A DNA stretch of 64,000 bases from Scytonema sp. UIC 10036 (GTDB taxonomy: Bacteria > Cyanobacteriota > Cyanobacteriia > Cyanobacteriales > Nostocaceae): assembly GCF_009725235.1 (NCBI RefSeq), contig NZ_WJFC01000053.1, forward strand, positions 4,944 through 68,943, read 5' to 3'. The notes beneath the pieces were generated by a model. The model was given only the letters and a program-made list of their open reading frames with translations, made no database searches and had not been told where the DNA came from. Below are positions 9,940 through 21,157 of this stretch, in pieces. Within the stretch, counting starts at the first letter, position 1. Each line of letters starts with the position of its first letter. The translations under genes and the position numbers were made by a program.

Positions 9940-10479
9940 TCAATCAACGGAAACCCCCCGCTCTTTGGAGCTAGATCGCCTTGCATCAAGCCATTGCTGC
10001 AGGATAATAGCTGCTGCTTTGCGATCGATGGAGCTTTTATTCCGAGAAGGCGAGCGATTTTCTGAAATCAGCATCTGTTCTGCTTGAAAGGATGTCAGCC
10101 TTTCATCTATATATTCCACAGGAAGGTTGAGAGCTTTGGCAAGTCTTTTCGCAAATTTTTGTACTTGACGTGCCTGAAACCCCAAAGATCCATCCATGGA
10201 ATAAGGCAATCCTACAACCAAAACTTGTACTTCGCGATCGCTTGTAATTTGGCGGAGCTTTTCTACGTCTTTCTCAAAGGAGGTACGCTCAACTGTGACT
10301 AACCCAGTGGCAATCAATCCCGTGCGATCGCATCCTGCTACGCCAATTCTCTTACTGCCTACATCTAATCCTAGTGCATATACGTACTTTTGGGGAGCGG
10401 GAGAATTGGGGAGACTTCCCTGTGTCCCCAATTCTTCCGCTCCCGGTGTGTGTCGATCCCCAAGTTCTTCCAAACTCAC
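9940..10479 (-). CDS. ruvX: Putative Holliday junction resolvase RuvX (YqgF)
   Basis: RNase H-fold nuclease. Visible motifs are ALGLDVGSKRIGVA, VVGLPYSMDGSLG, YIDERLTSFQAE and the final SIDRKAAAIILQQWLD. I chose the GTG at 10479: it is 4 bases after the TAG of the upstream GNAT gene and preceded by AGGAG, giving 179 aa. The longer frame (to 10638) runs inside the GNAT gene. Residues 7-24 come from an inserted palindrome (10393-10444), an odd N-terminal extension, because family members usually begin about ten residues before ALGLD. YqgF proteins act in rRNA processing or recombination. Confidence 0.9.
   Translation of the reverse strand: MSLEELGDRHTPGAEELGTQGSLPNSPAPQKYVYALGLDVGSKRIGVAGCDRTGLIATGLVTVERTSFEKDVEKLRQITSDREVQVLVVGLPYSMDGSLGFQARQVQKFAKRLAKALNLPVEYIDERLTSFQAEQMLISENRSPSRNKSSIDRKAAAIILQQWLDARRSSSKERGVSVD
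10393..10444. repeat. Palindrome inserted in the ruvX N-terminus
   Basis: Two 20-bp arms (10393-10412 and 10425-10444) are inverted copies with one mismatch: GGGAGCGGgAGAATTGGGGA against TCCCCAATTCTtCCGCTCCC. It is translated in frame within the ruvX N-terminus, giving residues such as GAEELGTQGSLPNSPAP. Confidence 0.8.
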
Positions 10480-10483
10480 TCCT

Positions 10484-11746
10484 CTACTCCTGCTGTGAAG
10501 AATCTGTAGTTTCTGGCTGACAAGAAGCTTCCACGCTGTTGTTGCATGAAAAAGCGACATTGTCTTGGGGGGGATTGGGTTGTACTCTTTCTGGTGCTGG
10601 TTGCCTTTTTTGCTTTGGTGGTGTCCACGACATACCACCCGGTATTGGTTTGTGTGCTGGTTGCAAACCCTGTAGCATTTCCGGTAATTGAATTCCCTCT
10701 AAGGACACAAACTTCGATTCTCGTTGCTTGTGCCATACCGAACGAGACATCATGAGGGTATGCTCTGTACGAGTTGCCCCAATTCGTTCGAGATATTCTT
10801 CCCTTTCAGGATGGTAGTCTGCCGATGTCAACTGTAAAGATTGGGGGGGAAAATCTTGAGCGATTCGTGCTAATTGAGACAGTAGTTCTGGGTACAACCA
10901 GGTGTATGCTGGGTTTACGGTTAAAGTACCTACGTGGGGCTGTTGCCCTTTGCGATCGAGTCTTACTTGAAAGTAACCTATAGCCGCTTTGCGTTGGGGT
11001 TCAAATACATACCCACTCACCACTTCTGTTTTTGTCAACCATTGCTTCACTGCTTCTGTCAAAGCACCTGATAGACTGGTTTTAAAATCATCAGCATTGC
11101 GATCGAATACCTGCCGGACAATAGGTGGCATAGATGCCGTATCCAATTGATACAGCAGTTGTGCGTCGGCATTGCTTACAGGTAAGAGGTTAGGTAAGTC
11201 TGGTTCTGCTTGTGCCAATTCTTGAAGCAATTCCGGTTCAATTTCCCAGTAAGTCATTTCTGCTAACCGTTGAAATCCGTTGCGCCGATAAAGCGCCAAA
11301 GCATCTTTGTCATTGACGTTGACTTCTAAAATCCAAGTGCGAGCCTCTAATATTGACTCAAAGCAATGGCGCAGAAGTTGTGAGCCTATTCCTAGCTTGT
11401 CGGTAGCACGCTCTAAAACCACGCGTTCGACCCGCCACGTACTGTGTGTACGGTTAAAAGGTGATACTTGGATCATACCCAACAGCGTCCGTCCCTGTTC
11501 TGCGACATAAGCACAAAGACCATACTGTAGGGGGTTTGGGAACCAACTCAAGAACTTCAATAACCCATACCAACGGCGAAGCGATTGCATTTGCCGCATA
11601 GCATCACAAGATCCTTTAGGAGTTTGAGCGGCAAATGACTCTTGAGTTAGGCGAGCTATACCCTCCAGATCCCGATGCTGGACAGGTCGGATAATAACGC
11701 TGAGATTTCGAGGAAGCAATGAAGTCATTTTCATTCGAGCCGCCAT
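10484..11746 (-). CDS. GNAT-family N-acetyltransferase
   Basis: A 420-aa protein. Residues 15-165 form a GNAT fold: VIIRPVQHRDLEGIARLTQE, then VVLERATDKLGIGSQLLRHC (acetyl-CoA pyrophosphate loop) and VNVNDKDALALYRRNGF. The second half looks like a degenerate repeat of the fold, and the C-terminal 70 residues are Pro/Gln-rich and probably disordered. The acceptor is unknown. It is translationally close to ruvX (4-base gap). The start could also be Met8 (MTSLLPRN). Confidence 0.85.
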   Translation of the reverse strand: MAARMKMTSLLPRNLSVIIRPVQHRDLEGIARLTQESFAAQTPKGSCDAMRQMQSLRRWYGLLKFLSWFPNPLQYGLCAYVAEQGRTLLGMIQVSPFNRTHSTWRVERVVLERATDKLGIGSQLLRHCFESILEARTWILEVNVNDKDALALYRRNGFQRLAEMTYWEIEPELLQELAQAEPDLPNLLPVSNADAQLLYQLDTASMPPIVRQVFDRNADDFKTSLSGALTEAVKQWLTKTEVVSGYVFEPQRKAAIGYFQVRLDRKGQQPHVGTLTVNPAYTWLYPELLSQLARIAQDFPPQSLQLTSADYHPEREEYLERIGATRTEHTLMMSRSVWHKQRESKFVSLEGIQLPEMLQGLQPAHKPIPGGMSWTPPKQKRQPAPERVQPNPPQDNVAFSCNNSVEASCQPETTDSSQQE

Positions 11747-11937
11747 TCAGCTTTTAGTCACTGAAGAAAAGGAACTGCTGCAATAATCTTAGCGGCTTTC
11801 CACTTATTTCGAGTGAACCAAAAGTGTGATTTTACTACAAAAATACTTAAAAACCAGACTTTGCTCGGAACGATCTAGCTTCACTCCAAGAAAATCTGCT
11901 TCTATCTTATTTTATTTTTACTCTCATTTGGTAACCT

Positions 11938-12103
11938 CTCGTTCCCAGGCTCTGCCTGGGAATGCAAACTGAGAGGCTCTGCCTCGCTTTACAGATTGCT
12001 ATAGGAGGCAGAGCCTCCCTTCAGGCATTCCCAGCCAGAGCCTGGGAACGAGGTGAGCTTCTGGCTGGGAACGAGGTGAGCTTCTGGCTGGGAACGAGGT
12101 GAG
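11938..12103. repeat. Dispersed repeat, CTCGTTCCCAG family, copy 1
   Basis: It begins CTCGTTCCCAGGCTCTGCC, contains an internal GGAGGCAGAGCCTCC palindrome and ends in three tandem 23-24-base units of CTGGGAACGAGGTGAGCTTC. Related copies lie at 59938-60103 and, shortened, at 51799-51850. No ORF is inside, so it is a MITE-like or REP-like element. Confidence 0.8.
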
Positions 12104-12164
12104 GCAGCATCCGCAGGAGTTGTCGGGAATCTAAACCAAATAGTTGAAACTTCGGCTGGTTGTA

Positions 12165-12374
12165 CTAGCTTTGCCGAGAAACAAGCTTTTCAAAATTTGC
12201 TTGAGTTTGATGGAGGAATTGCTCCCGGCTATCTTCCATAGTCTGCTTCAGAGATGGAACCAGATTGCGAGCTTGCAGAGTCATATGAAGCTGTAGGTGG
12301 GCAACGTATTCACTAAAATCTTCACGTGTACGTGCTGCCTTCGCGCCCTCAAGAAAATTTGATTCCATTGCCAC
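12165..12374 (-). CDS. Small conserved-looking protein, 69 aa
   Basis: Family not recognised. It is a helical, charged protein (FLEGAKAARTREDFSEYVAH). AAGGAG lies 6 bases before a GTG at 12374 and 12 bases before the ATG at 12368, so GTG is the better-spaced start. It stands alone, with a repeat element upstream in coordinates and 560 gene-free bases on the other side. Confidence 0.6.
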   Translation of the reverse strand: MAMESNFLEGAKAARTREDFSEYVAHLQLHMTLQARNLVPSLKQTMEDSREQFLHQTQANFEKLVSRQS

Positions 12375-12936
12375 TCTGTTCTCCTTACATTGTTATGTAA
12401 TCGGTGTGTTTACATTACTAATACCTATCACGTTGCTTTGCCTTAACTTCGTACTTCGCAATGAACTTTAATGAATGACACATTAATTGTGAAGAAATAT
12501 GAAGATTGAGAAAAGTTTGGCAGCCCTGTATACAAAAGAGCGGAAGATTTCCGAAATGTTCCTGATTTGATAAAAATAATTCGGAAATCCGTGAGTAAGC
12601 TCTGATAAAACTCGACTTTTGGCTTTTTGTTAGTTTTGTCTTATGCCTACAGAACTGCCTTCTGTTTTATCAAAAATCGCAGACAAACAGGGTGTGTAAA
12701 GTTTTTACAGTATAATTAACTACACTTAAGCTATAACATAGACAAGCAACAGACATTAAGGGGAAAGCCACTTACTCTCTTCCCGTCAAAAATTACTTAT
12801 GGCATGGGGTGGGCATTGCCTCGCCTACAAAAATCAGTAATTTTAGAGCGGAAAGAAAGTAAAAATTGCCACAAGCAAGTTTTGTGTCGGAAACCAAAGA
12901 AAATGTAACAAATGTTGCTGATTTATCTTTAAAAAA
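12375..12936. other. Gene-free stretch before a histidine kinase
   Basis: About 560 bases, AT-rich, with no convincing ORF and no strong hairpin. It probably holds the promoters of the small minus-strand gene (near 12380-12420) and of the kinase at 12937. Nothing further is recognisable. Confidence 0.5.
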
Positions 12937-15065
12937 ATGTCAACTCACAACTTCTCTAAAGAAACCATCAGCCGACAAGTTAAATCAGAAATTGCGGTGC
13001 GAGGCGTGAAGTTGCAAGCTAGCTATTCCAAACTAGCTTTAAGCCAGAGAATCGTTATGCCATTTCTTCTGGTATTCTTCAGCATCATGGTGCTCGCGAT
13101 GATTAACTTTGCTTACTGGTTCAGCAGTAGTCTGGAGCAGCAAATAACCAGCCATCTTGAGACCACTAGTTTAGCAGTTTTGCAATCAATACACAAAGAA
13201 AAACAATTTTTACATTCTTGGACAAGGCTGATAGCTGAACGAGAAGATGTACGTACCGCGATTCAGCAAGCGGATACGCAAGCACTTCTGAAGATATTAG
13301 TGTCACAAAAAACAACTTTAAAATTAGATTTACTGAAAGTCGTTAACCAAAATGGTGTAGCTCTGTTAAATTTGAAACAGCCTGCATTGGATGAGTCATT
13401 CTTGGAAGATCGAAAAAGTATTTCCCTCGCACTGAGCGGCTTATCTCCTTCCGATGTTGTTCGTGTTTCTCAGCAAGAAGGTCAAATAAAATTGGTATTA
13501 GTTGGGTTAGCGCCCATTATAGACGGAGAAGAAATTATTGGTGCTATTGAACTCGGTACTGTTATCAAGCCAGAATTATTTCAATATGCCGATCCCATTC
13601 AAGGAGAACACGTAGTTGCTTTTAATGCAACAAAATCATCAGTAACCGACAAAGCATCTACGGCGTGTGTCTATGTTTCTACAATACCAGCTGCTTGCAA
13701 AACGCTTTGGCAACCACCTCCCGTTACTGATGCACCCCATCGTTCTGCAATCGCAGGAGAACATTACTTAGCAAAAAGTTTTGCGATCGCGGACTTGAGC
13801 AATACTTCTTTAACAGTCACAGTATTAAAATCCCTGACTCCCTTAAACAAAACTCTACAGTTTTTATGGTTGAGGCTATGGGGTTTTTTTGTATTGGGTG
13901 CATTAATAACAATTTTTGTAGGTAAAAGCATTGCAAGAAAAATTGCCGATCCCTTAGTCGTTGTCACTCAAGTGGCGCAAAAAGTCACAAAAGAATCCAA
14001 CTTTGAGCTACAAGCCCCCGTTACCAGTCAAGATGAAGTCGGGATACTAGCAGTTTCTCTGAACAGCCTGATTCGTAAAGTAGCAGAATATACTCAACAA
14101 CTAGAACAAGCAAGATTAACTTTAGAAAGACGAGTGCAAGAACGGACGCAACAACTTTTACACAAAAATCAGGAATTAAATTTAGCTTACGATCAACTGA
14201 GTGAAGCGTTAAATGAACTTCAGCAAACTCAAGCACAATTAATTCAAACAGAAAAAATGTCTTCTCTCGGCAATATGGTAGCGGGAGTTGCCCATGAAAT
14301 CAACAATCCCATCAACTTTATCTATGGCAATATAGCCTATGCTAAAGACTATACAGAAGAATTACTGAGATTACTCTTGCTGTATCAACAAGAATATCCT
14401 CAACCAACTCCAGCAATTCAAAATCTTCTAGAAGAAATTGATTTTCATTTTATCACTGAGGATTTAACCAAATTAATGTCCTCAATGAAAATAGGTGCTC
14501 AGCGCATTCGCGACATTGTTTTATCCTTGAGAAATTTCTCGCGTTTAGATGAAGCAGAAATGAAAATTGTGGACATTCATGAAGGAATTGAAAGCACTTT
14601 ATTATTGGTCAATCATCAAGTGAAGGACGAAATTGAAGTTATTAAAAACTATGGAGATCTCCCATCCATTGAATGCTACCCCGCACAACTTAATCAAGTT
14701 TTTATAAACATCTTAAGCAATGCCATTGATGCTTTAAAGGAATTATTTGTTATTAAAAATTCATACCTTTTAAAGCAAGAACAGAGGAGAAGCCGTCAAA
14801 TAGAAATATGCACTGAAAATGTGAGTATTAATAACTCTGTTGAAGGGATTTGTATCAAAATCAAAGATAATGGTTCGGGTATAGAACCAAAGTTACAAGA
14901 TAAAATTTTCGAGCCTTTTTTTACAACAAAAGAAGTAGGGAAAGGAAGTGGATTGGGATTGTGGATTTCCTATCAAATTATTCAGAAGCACAAAGGGAAA
15001 ATCGAAGTGAATTCTGCTTGTGGTGAAGGAACAACATTTATTATTACTTTACCGCTTGTACAATC

Positions 15066-15093
<28 letters not shown>
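12937..15093 (+). CDS. Membrane sensor histidine kinase with HAMP domain
   Basis: A 718-aa kinase. Membrane segment 1 is at about 36-60 (FLLVFFSIMVLAMINFAYW), an extracytoplasmic Cache-like sensor at about 60-310, membrane segment 2 at about 312-332 and HAMP at about 333-385. A coiled coil rich in Gln follows, then HisKA with VAHEINNP (His453) and HATPase with IKDNGSGIEP and GSGLGLW. The transmitter is clearly paralogous to the kinase at 1-1395 (shared EKMSxLGNxVAGVAHEINNP and NFSR blocks). Ligand and partner regulator are unknown; no response regulator lies next to it. Confidence 0.92.
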
Positions 15094-16695
<1,602 letters not shown>

Positions 16696-16697
<2 letters not shown>

Positions 16698-16806
16698 AAA
16701 ATTGTTAGTTGTTAGTAGTTAGTTGTTAGTTGTTAGTTGGAAAAGTAACCACTAACCATCAACCACTAACTACTAACTACTAACCACTAACTACTAACCA
16801 CTAACA
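16696..16806. repeat. Heptamer repeats between eno and argC
   Basis: TTAGTTG-type heptamers (about 16703-16738) face ACTAACC/ACTAACT heptamers (about 16748-16806). The two arms are near reverse complements and could form a long imperfect hairpin at the convergent ends of eno and argC, possibly working as a terminator. Confidence 0.75.
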
Positions 16807-16807
16807 A

Positions 16808-17866
16808 TTATGGATAAAACCCCAACTTTGGTAACCCCAGTGTTTCATCCCAGTCCATCATGATATTGAGACACTGAATTGCTTGCCCTGCTTGTCCTTT
16901 GATTAAATTATCAATGACTGACATGACAATAGCGCGACCAGTTCGCGTGTCAACTTCTATACCAATATAGCAAAGATTGCTACCGCAAGCCCACTTAGTT
17001 TGCGGATAAATGCCCGGATCGCAAATTTTTATCCAAGGGGAGTTACGGTAAAAAGCTCGATATATTGTAATGAGATCGTCTCGCACTAAACCGGGGTCGC
17101 GGAGTGTGGCGTAAACTGTTGCCAGGATGCCGCGTACCATGGGAATTAAGTGTGGTGTAAATTGAATTGTGACTTCATGCCCTGCTAAATCGCTGCAAAT
17201 TTGCTCAATTTCTGGGGTGTGATGGTGACGGGAAACACTATAGGCGGCTAAGGAATTGTCTGCTTCTGCCAACAACATATTGATTTTTGCTTGACGCCCA
17301 CCACCAGATGTACCTGACTTGGCATCGATAATAGCAGTTTCAGGGACGATTAACCCTTGCTTGAGGAGTGGGGAAAGTGCGAGCAAACTGGCTGTGGGAT
17401 AGCAACCGGGACAACCAACAATCTGTGCTTCAGAGATGCGATCGCGATAAAGTTCTGGTAAGCCGTATACAGCAACAGCAGCAGTCGAGCGATCGGTTCG
17501 CTCCTTACTATACCAAGCGGTGTAAGTTGCTAAATGACTAAATCGATAATCTGCACTTAAATCGAGTATTCTACACCCTTTCTCTAAAAGTTGCGGTGCA
17601 ATTTCGCAAGCCTGACCGTTGGGTAGACAGAGAAACACTGCTTCACATCGCTGAGCAATAACTTCAGGATCGACAGCCTCGATTTTTTGGTTAACAATGT
17701 GAGCCAATTGAGGATAAAGATCTGCAAATGGTTTTCCGACACTGCTCTGGTTGCCTAAATAAACGAGTTCGACTTGTGGATGATCCATTAAGAGCCGCAC
17801 TAACTGCACTCCGCCGTAGTCTGACGCGCCAACAACTCCCACCGGAACGCGCCCAAAATTGCCCAT
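16808..17866 (-). CDS. argC: N-acetyl-gamma-glutamyl-phosphate reductase
   Basis: A 352-aa cytosolic enzyme that reduces N-acetylglutamyl phosphate with NADPH in arginine synthesis. It shows the N-terminal [18 protein letters not shown]ossmann motif, catalytic Cys in [19 protein letters not shown], and [11 protein letters not shown] near the active-site His. Length is normal. It is convergent with eno and divergent from ribBA. Confidence 0.97.
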   Translation of the reverse strand: MGNFGRVPVGVVGASDYGGVQLVRLLMDHPQVELVYLGNQSSVGKPFADLYPQLAHIVNQKIEAVDPEVIAQRCEAVFLCLPNGQACEIAPQLLEKGCRILDLSADYRFSHLATYTAWYSKERTDRSTAAVAVYGLPELYRDRISEAQIVGCPGCYPTASLLALSPLLKQGLIVPETAIIDAKSGTSGGGRQAKINMLLAEADNSLAAYSVSRHHHTPEIEQICSDLAGHEVTIQFTPHLIPMVRGILATVYATLRDPGLVRDDLITIYRAFYRNSPWIKICDPGIYPQTKWACGSNLCYIGIEVDTRTGRAIVMSVIDNLIKGQAGQAIQCLNIMMDWDETLGLPKLGFYP

Positions 17867-18125
17867 AGAGGTTAAATCCTTATCTGCTCTTAGTTAATTT
17901 GCCATTCAACTATCGGCAACACAGCCTGAGTTGACTGCCAATAGCTAACGGTTTATTGCTACTTTGCTTATTGCTGCACTGAAGCACCATCAAGAACCAA
18001 TTTTAAGGCAGTCCTTGATATGTTAACTAATCTTACTGGCAGTACTTCCGAAGTAATCCAAAAGAGCTACAATCAAAGACAAGCATTTGTTAAAAAAATT
18101 TACGTTTGCTAGCTGGGGATCGCCT

Positions 18126-19811
18126 GTGTCGCAGCATATCACCTCTTCAACTCAAAGTTTTAAATTTGATTCGATTGATACCGCCCTGGCAGATTTAAAA
18201 GCCGGTCGCCCAATCGTCGTAGTAGATGACGAGAACAGAGAAAATGAGGGCGACTTGATTTGCGCTGCTCAATTTGCCACCCCGGATATCATTAATTTTA
18301 TGGCAGTGGAAGCACGGGGTCTTATTTGTTTGGCAATGATGGGCGATCGCTTGGACGAGCTCGACCTCCCATTGATGGTAACAAATATTACAGATACCAA
18401 CCAAACTGCCTTCACCGTCAGTATTGATGCCGGACCGGAGTTAGGAGTTTCTACTGGTATTTCAGCAGAAGATCGTGCTCGTACCATCCAAGTGGCTATC
18501 AATCCAGCCACAAAACCCACAGATTTACGCCGTCCCGGTCATATTTTCCCCATTCGTGCAAGAGTTGGAGGTGTGCTCAAACGGGCAGGGCATACGGAAG
18601 CAGCGGTTGACCTATCCCGATTAGCTGGATTATATCCTGCAGGGGTTATTTGTGAAATTCAAAACCCCGATGGTTCCATGGCACGTTTGCCTGAGTTATT
18701 TGAGTATGCCACTCAGCACCGTCTAAAAATCATTAGCATAGCCGATTTAATCAGTTACCGCCTCGAACACGATCGCTTAATCAAGCGGGAAACCGTTGCC
18801 GATTTACCAACCCAATTCGGTCACTTCAAAATTTACGCATACCGACACACTTTAGACAATACAGAACACGTTGCTATTGTCAAGGGTAATCCTGCGGAAT
18901 TTGATGACAATCCAGTCATGGTGCGGATGCACTCAGAATGTTTGACTGGAGATGCTTTGGGTTCCTTACGCTGTGACTGTAGGATGCAATTGCAAGCAGC
19001 CCTAAAAATGCTGGAAAATGCAGGTCAAGGCGTTGTCGTTTACCTGCGACAAGAAGGGCGGGGAATAGGATTGGTTAACAAATTAAAAGCATACTCCTTG
19101 CAGGACATGGGATTAGATACCGTAGAAGCAAATCAACGGTTGGGATTCGCCGCCGATTTGCGAGACTACGGAATGGGAGCACAAATGCTCATGGACTTAG
19201 GCGTACATAAGATACGCTTAATTACAAACAATCCCCGTAAAATAGCAGGGTTAAAAGGCTATGGTTTAGAAGTTGTCGATCGCGTGCCTCTGTTAATTGA
19301 AGCAAACGACTACAATACCTACTACTTAACTACAAAAGCGAAAAAGCTAGGTCATATGCTGTTACAAACTTATTTAGTAACAGTAGCGATTCACTGGCAA
19401 GACGATCCAAAAGCCATCACGGAACGTTACGAACGCTTAGAAAAATTGCGGCATCTGGCAAAAAGTTACGACTTATTGTTACAAGAAGAAGCACGTCCCG
19501 TAGCCCTAGCGCTGTTTGACGAACCATCCCTAATTGTACATTTAGGTTTTGACCAAGCCAACATTGCAACCAGCGATTGGTACAAGCAGAAAGGACATCC
19601 TTACGCACAAGCAATTTCTCAAATTTTAGACAATTTGGTAAATTTACCTTACATCCAAAAGCTAGAATTTCTGATTTCTCCGGGCATTGACCCCATGAGT
19701 AATTTGCAAGTGCAATTGGATCGGCAAACATTCCCCATCGGTACACTGCCTTCCTCAATTTGTTGCGAACAGCTAGGAACTCAGAAGATTTACAGTTTTA
19801 GTCTGTGTTGA
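18126..19811 (+). CDS. ribBA: Bifunctional DHBP synthase / GTP cyclohydrolase II
   Basis: Makes both riboflavin precursors. The N-terminal RibB domain (about 12-215) has VVVDDENRENEGDL and RRPGHIFPIRA. The RibA domain (about 215-415) has zinc Cys residues in SECLTGDALGSLRCDCR, RQEGRGIGL and TNNPRKI. A further 140 residues form the cyanobacterial C-terminal extension. I chose the GTG at 18126 (561 aa): GGGGA lies 7 bases upstream and sequence before it is not conserved-looking; a TTG at 18087 is the alternative. No FMN riboswitch was recognised upstream. Confidence 0.95.
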   Translation: MSQHITSSTQSFKFDSIDTALADLKAGRPIVVVDDENRENEGDLICAAQFATPDIINFMAVEARGLICLAMMGDRLDELDLPLMVTNITDTNQTAFTVSIDAGPELGVSTGISAEDRARTIQVAINPATKPTDLRRPGHIFPIRARVGGVLKRAGHTEAAVDLSRLAGLYPAGVICEIQNPDGSMARLPELFEYATQHRLKIISIADLISYRLEHDRLIKRETVADLPTQFGHFKIYAYRHTLDNTEHVAIVKGNPAEFDDNPVMVRMHSECLTGDALGSLRCDCRMQLQAALKMLENAGQGVVVYLRQEGRGIGLVNKLKAYSLQDMGLDTVEANQRLGFAADLRDYGMGAQMLMDLGVHKIRLITNNPRKIAGLKGYGLEVVDRVPLLIEANDYNTYYLTTKAKKLGHMLLQTYLVTVAIHWQDDPKAITERYERLEKLRHLAKSYDLLLQEEARPVALALFDEPSLIVHLGFDQANIATSDWYKQKGHPYAQAISQILDNLVNLPYIQKLEFLISPGIDPMSNLQVQLDRQTFPIGTLPSSICCEQLGTQKIYSFSLC

Positions 19812-19950
19812 AGTTCAAAATTCCCGACTTTTTTAAAAAGTCGGGAATTTGACTAAATATGTAAAAATACTTAATGTGAAAACATGGAAATTATAGCGAT
19901 TATTATGTATTAATCAATCTTTCATGTATTCTAATATCCATGCACGTTAT
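19776..19950. repeat. Duplicated segment copy A (ribBA 3' end to higB start)
   Basis: From the last codons of ribBA to the first codons of higB, this 175-base segment recurs at 50533-50708 with roughly three quarters identity by eye. The shared region includes the hairpin, the AT-rich leader (TTATGTATTAATCAAT) and AATATCCATGCAYGTTAT. Confidence 0.8.
19818..19850 (+). terminator. Hairpin after ribBA
   Basis: Perfect arms AAATTCCCGACTTTTT and AAAAAGTCGGGAATTT begin 7 bases after the ribBA stop. It is terminator-like but followed by GACTAAATATG rather than a clean T-run. The copy at 50533-50708 has a compensatory base-pair change. Confidence 0.7.
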
Positions 19951-20239
19951 TTCTCGAAAAAAACTGCTGGAATTTTCTCAGATTCATGCAGATGCTTCTG
20001 TTCCTCTTGATAACTGGTATAGAATTACTAAGGCAGCAAAATGGAAAAATTTAGACGAAGTTAGACAAGATTTTTCCAGTGCTGAAGCCGTTGGTAATTT
20101 TACAGTTTTTAATATTAAAGGTAATAATTATAGATTAATTGTTGATATTTCCTATTCCACTCAAAGAATTTATGTCAAATACGTTCTGACTCACGCTGAA
20201 TATGACAAGGACAGATGGAAAAATGACCCGTATTATTGA
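19940..20239 (+). CDS. higB: HigB-type mRNA interferase toxin
   Basis: A 99-aa RelE-superfamily toxin. It matches the HigB pattern: MHVISRKKLLEF, a central DNWYRITKAAKW, and the C-terminal YRLIVDISYSTQRIYVKYVLTHAEYDK. Such toxins cleave mRNA on the ribosome. It precedes and overlaps higA, the toxin-first order usual for this family. Confidence 0.92.
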   Translation: MHVISRKKLLEFSQIHADASVPLDNWYRITKAAKWKNLDEVRQDFSSAEAVGNFTVFNIKGNNYRLIVDISYSTQRIYVKYVLTHAEYDKDRWKNDPYY

Positions 20240-20618
20240 TAGAACCACTTATGGCGCTCTACTAGCAGAATATCAGCCTAAGGTAATTGAAACTGAAGAA
20301 GAAAACGAGGCAGCGATCGTGCTAGCTGAAGCCTTAGAACATCGGGAACGAACACCAGAAGAGGACTTGTTTTTACAACTACTGATAATGTTGATTGAAA
20401 AATTCGAGGATGAACACTATCAGATTGGAGAGGCAACTCCTCAATCTATTCTCTTACACTTAATGGAAGCAAGGGGTATCAAACAGGAAGATTTAGTTGG
20501 GATAATTGGTTCTCTAGAAGTTGTTTCGGAAGTGGTAAATGGCAAGAGGAATATTAGTAAATCTCAAGCTAAAGCCCTAGCAGAGTTTTTTCATGTTTCG
20601 TTAGAATTGTTTCTGTAA
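20223..20618 (+). CDS. higA: HigA-type antitoxin
   Basis: A 131-aa antitoxin with a C-terminal helix-turn-helix (about 85-125: LMEARGIKQEDLVGIIGS, VNGKRNISKSQAKALAEFF). The N-terminal half presumably binds the toxin. I chose ATG 20223 (MTRIIDRTTY), overlapping the higB 3' end by 17 bases; the ATG-like codon at 20202 is deep inside higB. HigA proteins usually repress their own operon. Confidence 0.9.
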   Translation: MTRIIDRTTYGALLAEYQPKVIETEEENEAAIVLAEALEHRERTPEEDLFLQLLIMLIEKFEDEHYQIGEATPQSILLHLMEARGIKQEDLVGIIGSLEVVSEVVNGKRNISKSQAKALAEFFHVSLELFL

Positions 20619-20732
20619 AGGTAGCGAGATCGTCTTCAAACCATCTTTGTTTTAAGAAAATAATTCCAAGGTGAGGTTTGATGATTATTGTAGCCTTTTT
20701 TCCAACGTAGCAGCAAGTACAAAAGACAGATC

Positions 20733-20765
20733 GTAGGTTGGGTTGAGGAACGAAACCCAACCTAC
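20733..20765. repeat. REP palindrome (TTGGGTTGAGGAACGAAACCCAA family)
   Basis: GTAGGTTGGGTT, GAGGAACGA, AACCCAACCTAC: a 12-bp stem with a 9-base loop. It is the same family as the palindromes flanking the transposase at 21455-22012. Confidence 0.85.
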
Positions 20766-20796
20766 ATCTTTGTTCTAAATATAGTAAGTTTTATCC

Positions 20797-20953
20797 GAAG
20801 GAAGAGAGAAGAGGGAAGAAGATCGATGTGAATTCCCTCAAACCTCTGACAATAGGGGTTCAAAACCCCAACGCCTATGCGGGGCTTCTGTTTTCAGGTG
20901 GGTTGCTACTCCGATCTGAAAACCAAACTTCAACATCTCTTTCTTCTTCCTTC
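20797..20953 (+). ncRNA. Candidate structured RNA (unassigned)
   Basis: A 157-base region without an ORF has nested pairings. The closing stem is GAAGGAAGA (20797) with TCTTCCTTC (20945). An inner stem is GATGTGAA (20825) with TTCAACATC (20929, one bulge). Two hairpins are GGGGTT/AACCCC (20855/20864) and GTTTTCAG/CTGAAAAC (20890/20916). The strand is uncertain because the stems exist on both. It lies between higA and a REP-transposase region; no known RNA family was recognised. Confidence 0.4.
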
Positions 20954-21157
20954 ATTAAATTCCAGTATTATTACCAATTTACTTGTAATAAAAAAACTTG
21001 ATAATCTTTAAATCATTTACAATTGTTGATTGAGTATTTCCATAAGCATAAAAAAATAGTGCTGGCTCAAGATAACAATACGACTTGGATTAAAGTCAGG
21101 GGAAATTTACCATTCATATCAAGTTCGGGTGATGACTGATAATAAAATTTATCAACG

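Noticed and set aside
17867..18125. FMN riboswitch upstream of ribBA
   Set aside because: The conserved FMN-aptamer blocks were not found in the 258-base gap.
20569..20760. 63-aa minus-strand ORF across the higA end and a REP
   Set aside because: Overlaps higA antisense and takes its start from the REP palindrome.
20855..20869. tRNA-like T-arm (GGGGTTCAAAACCCC)
   Set aside because: No acceptor stem, D-arm or anticodon arm at the right distances; kept only as part of the structured-RNA candidate.
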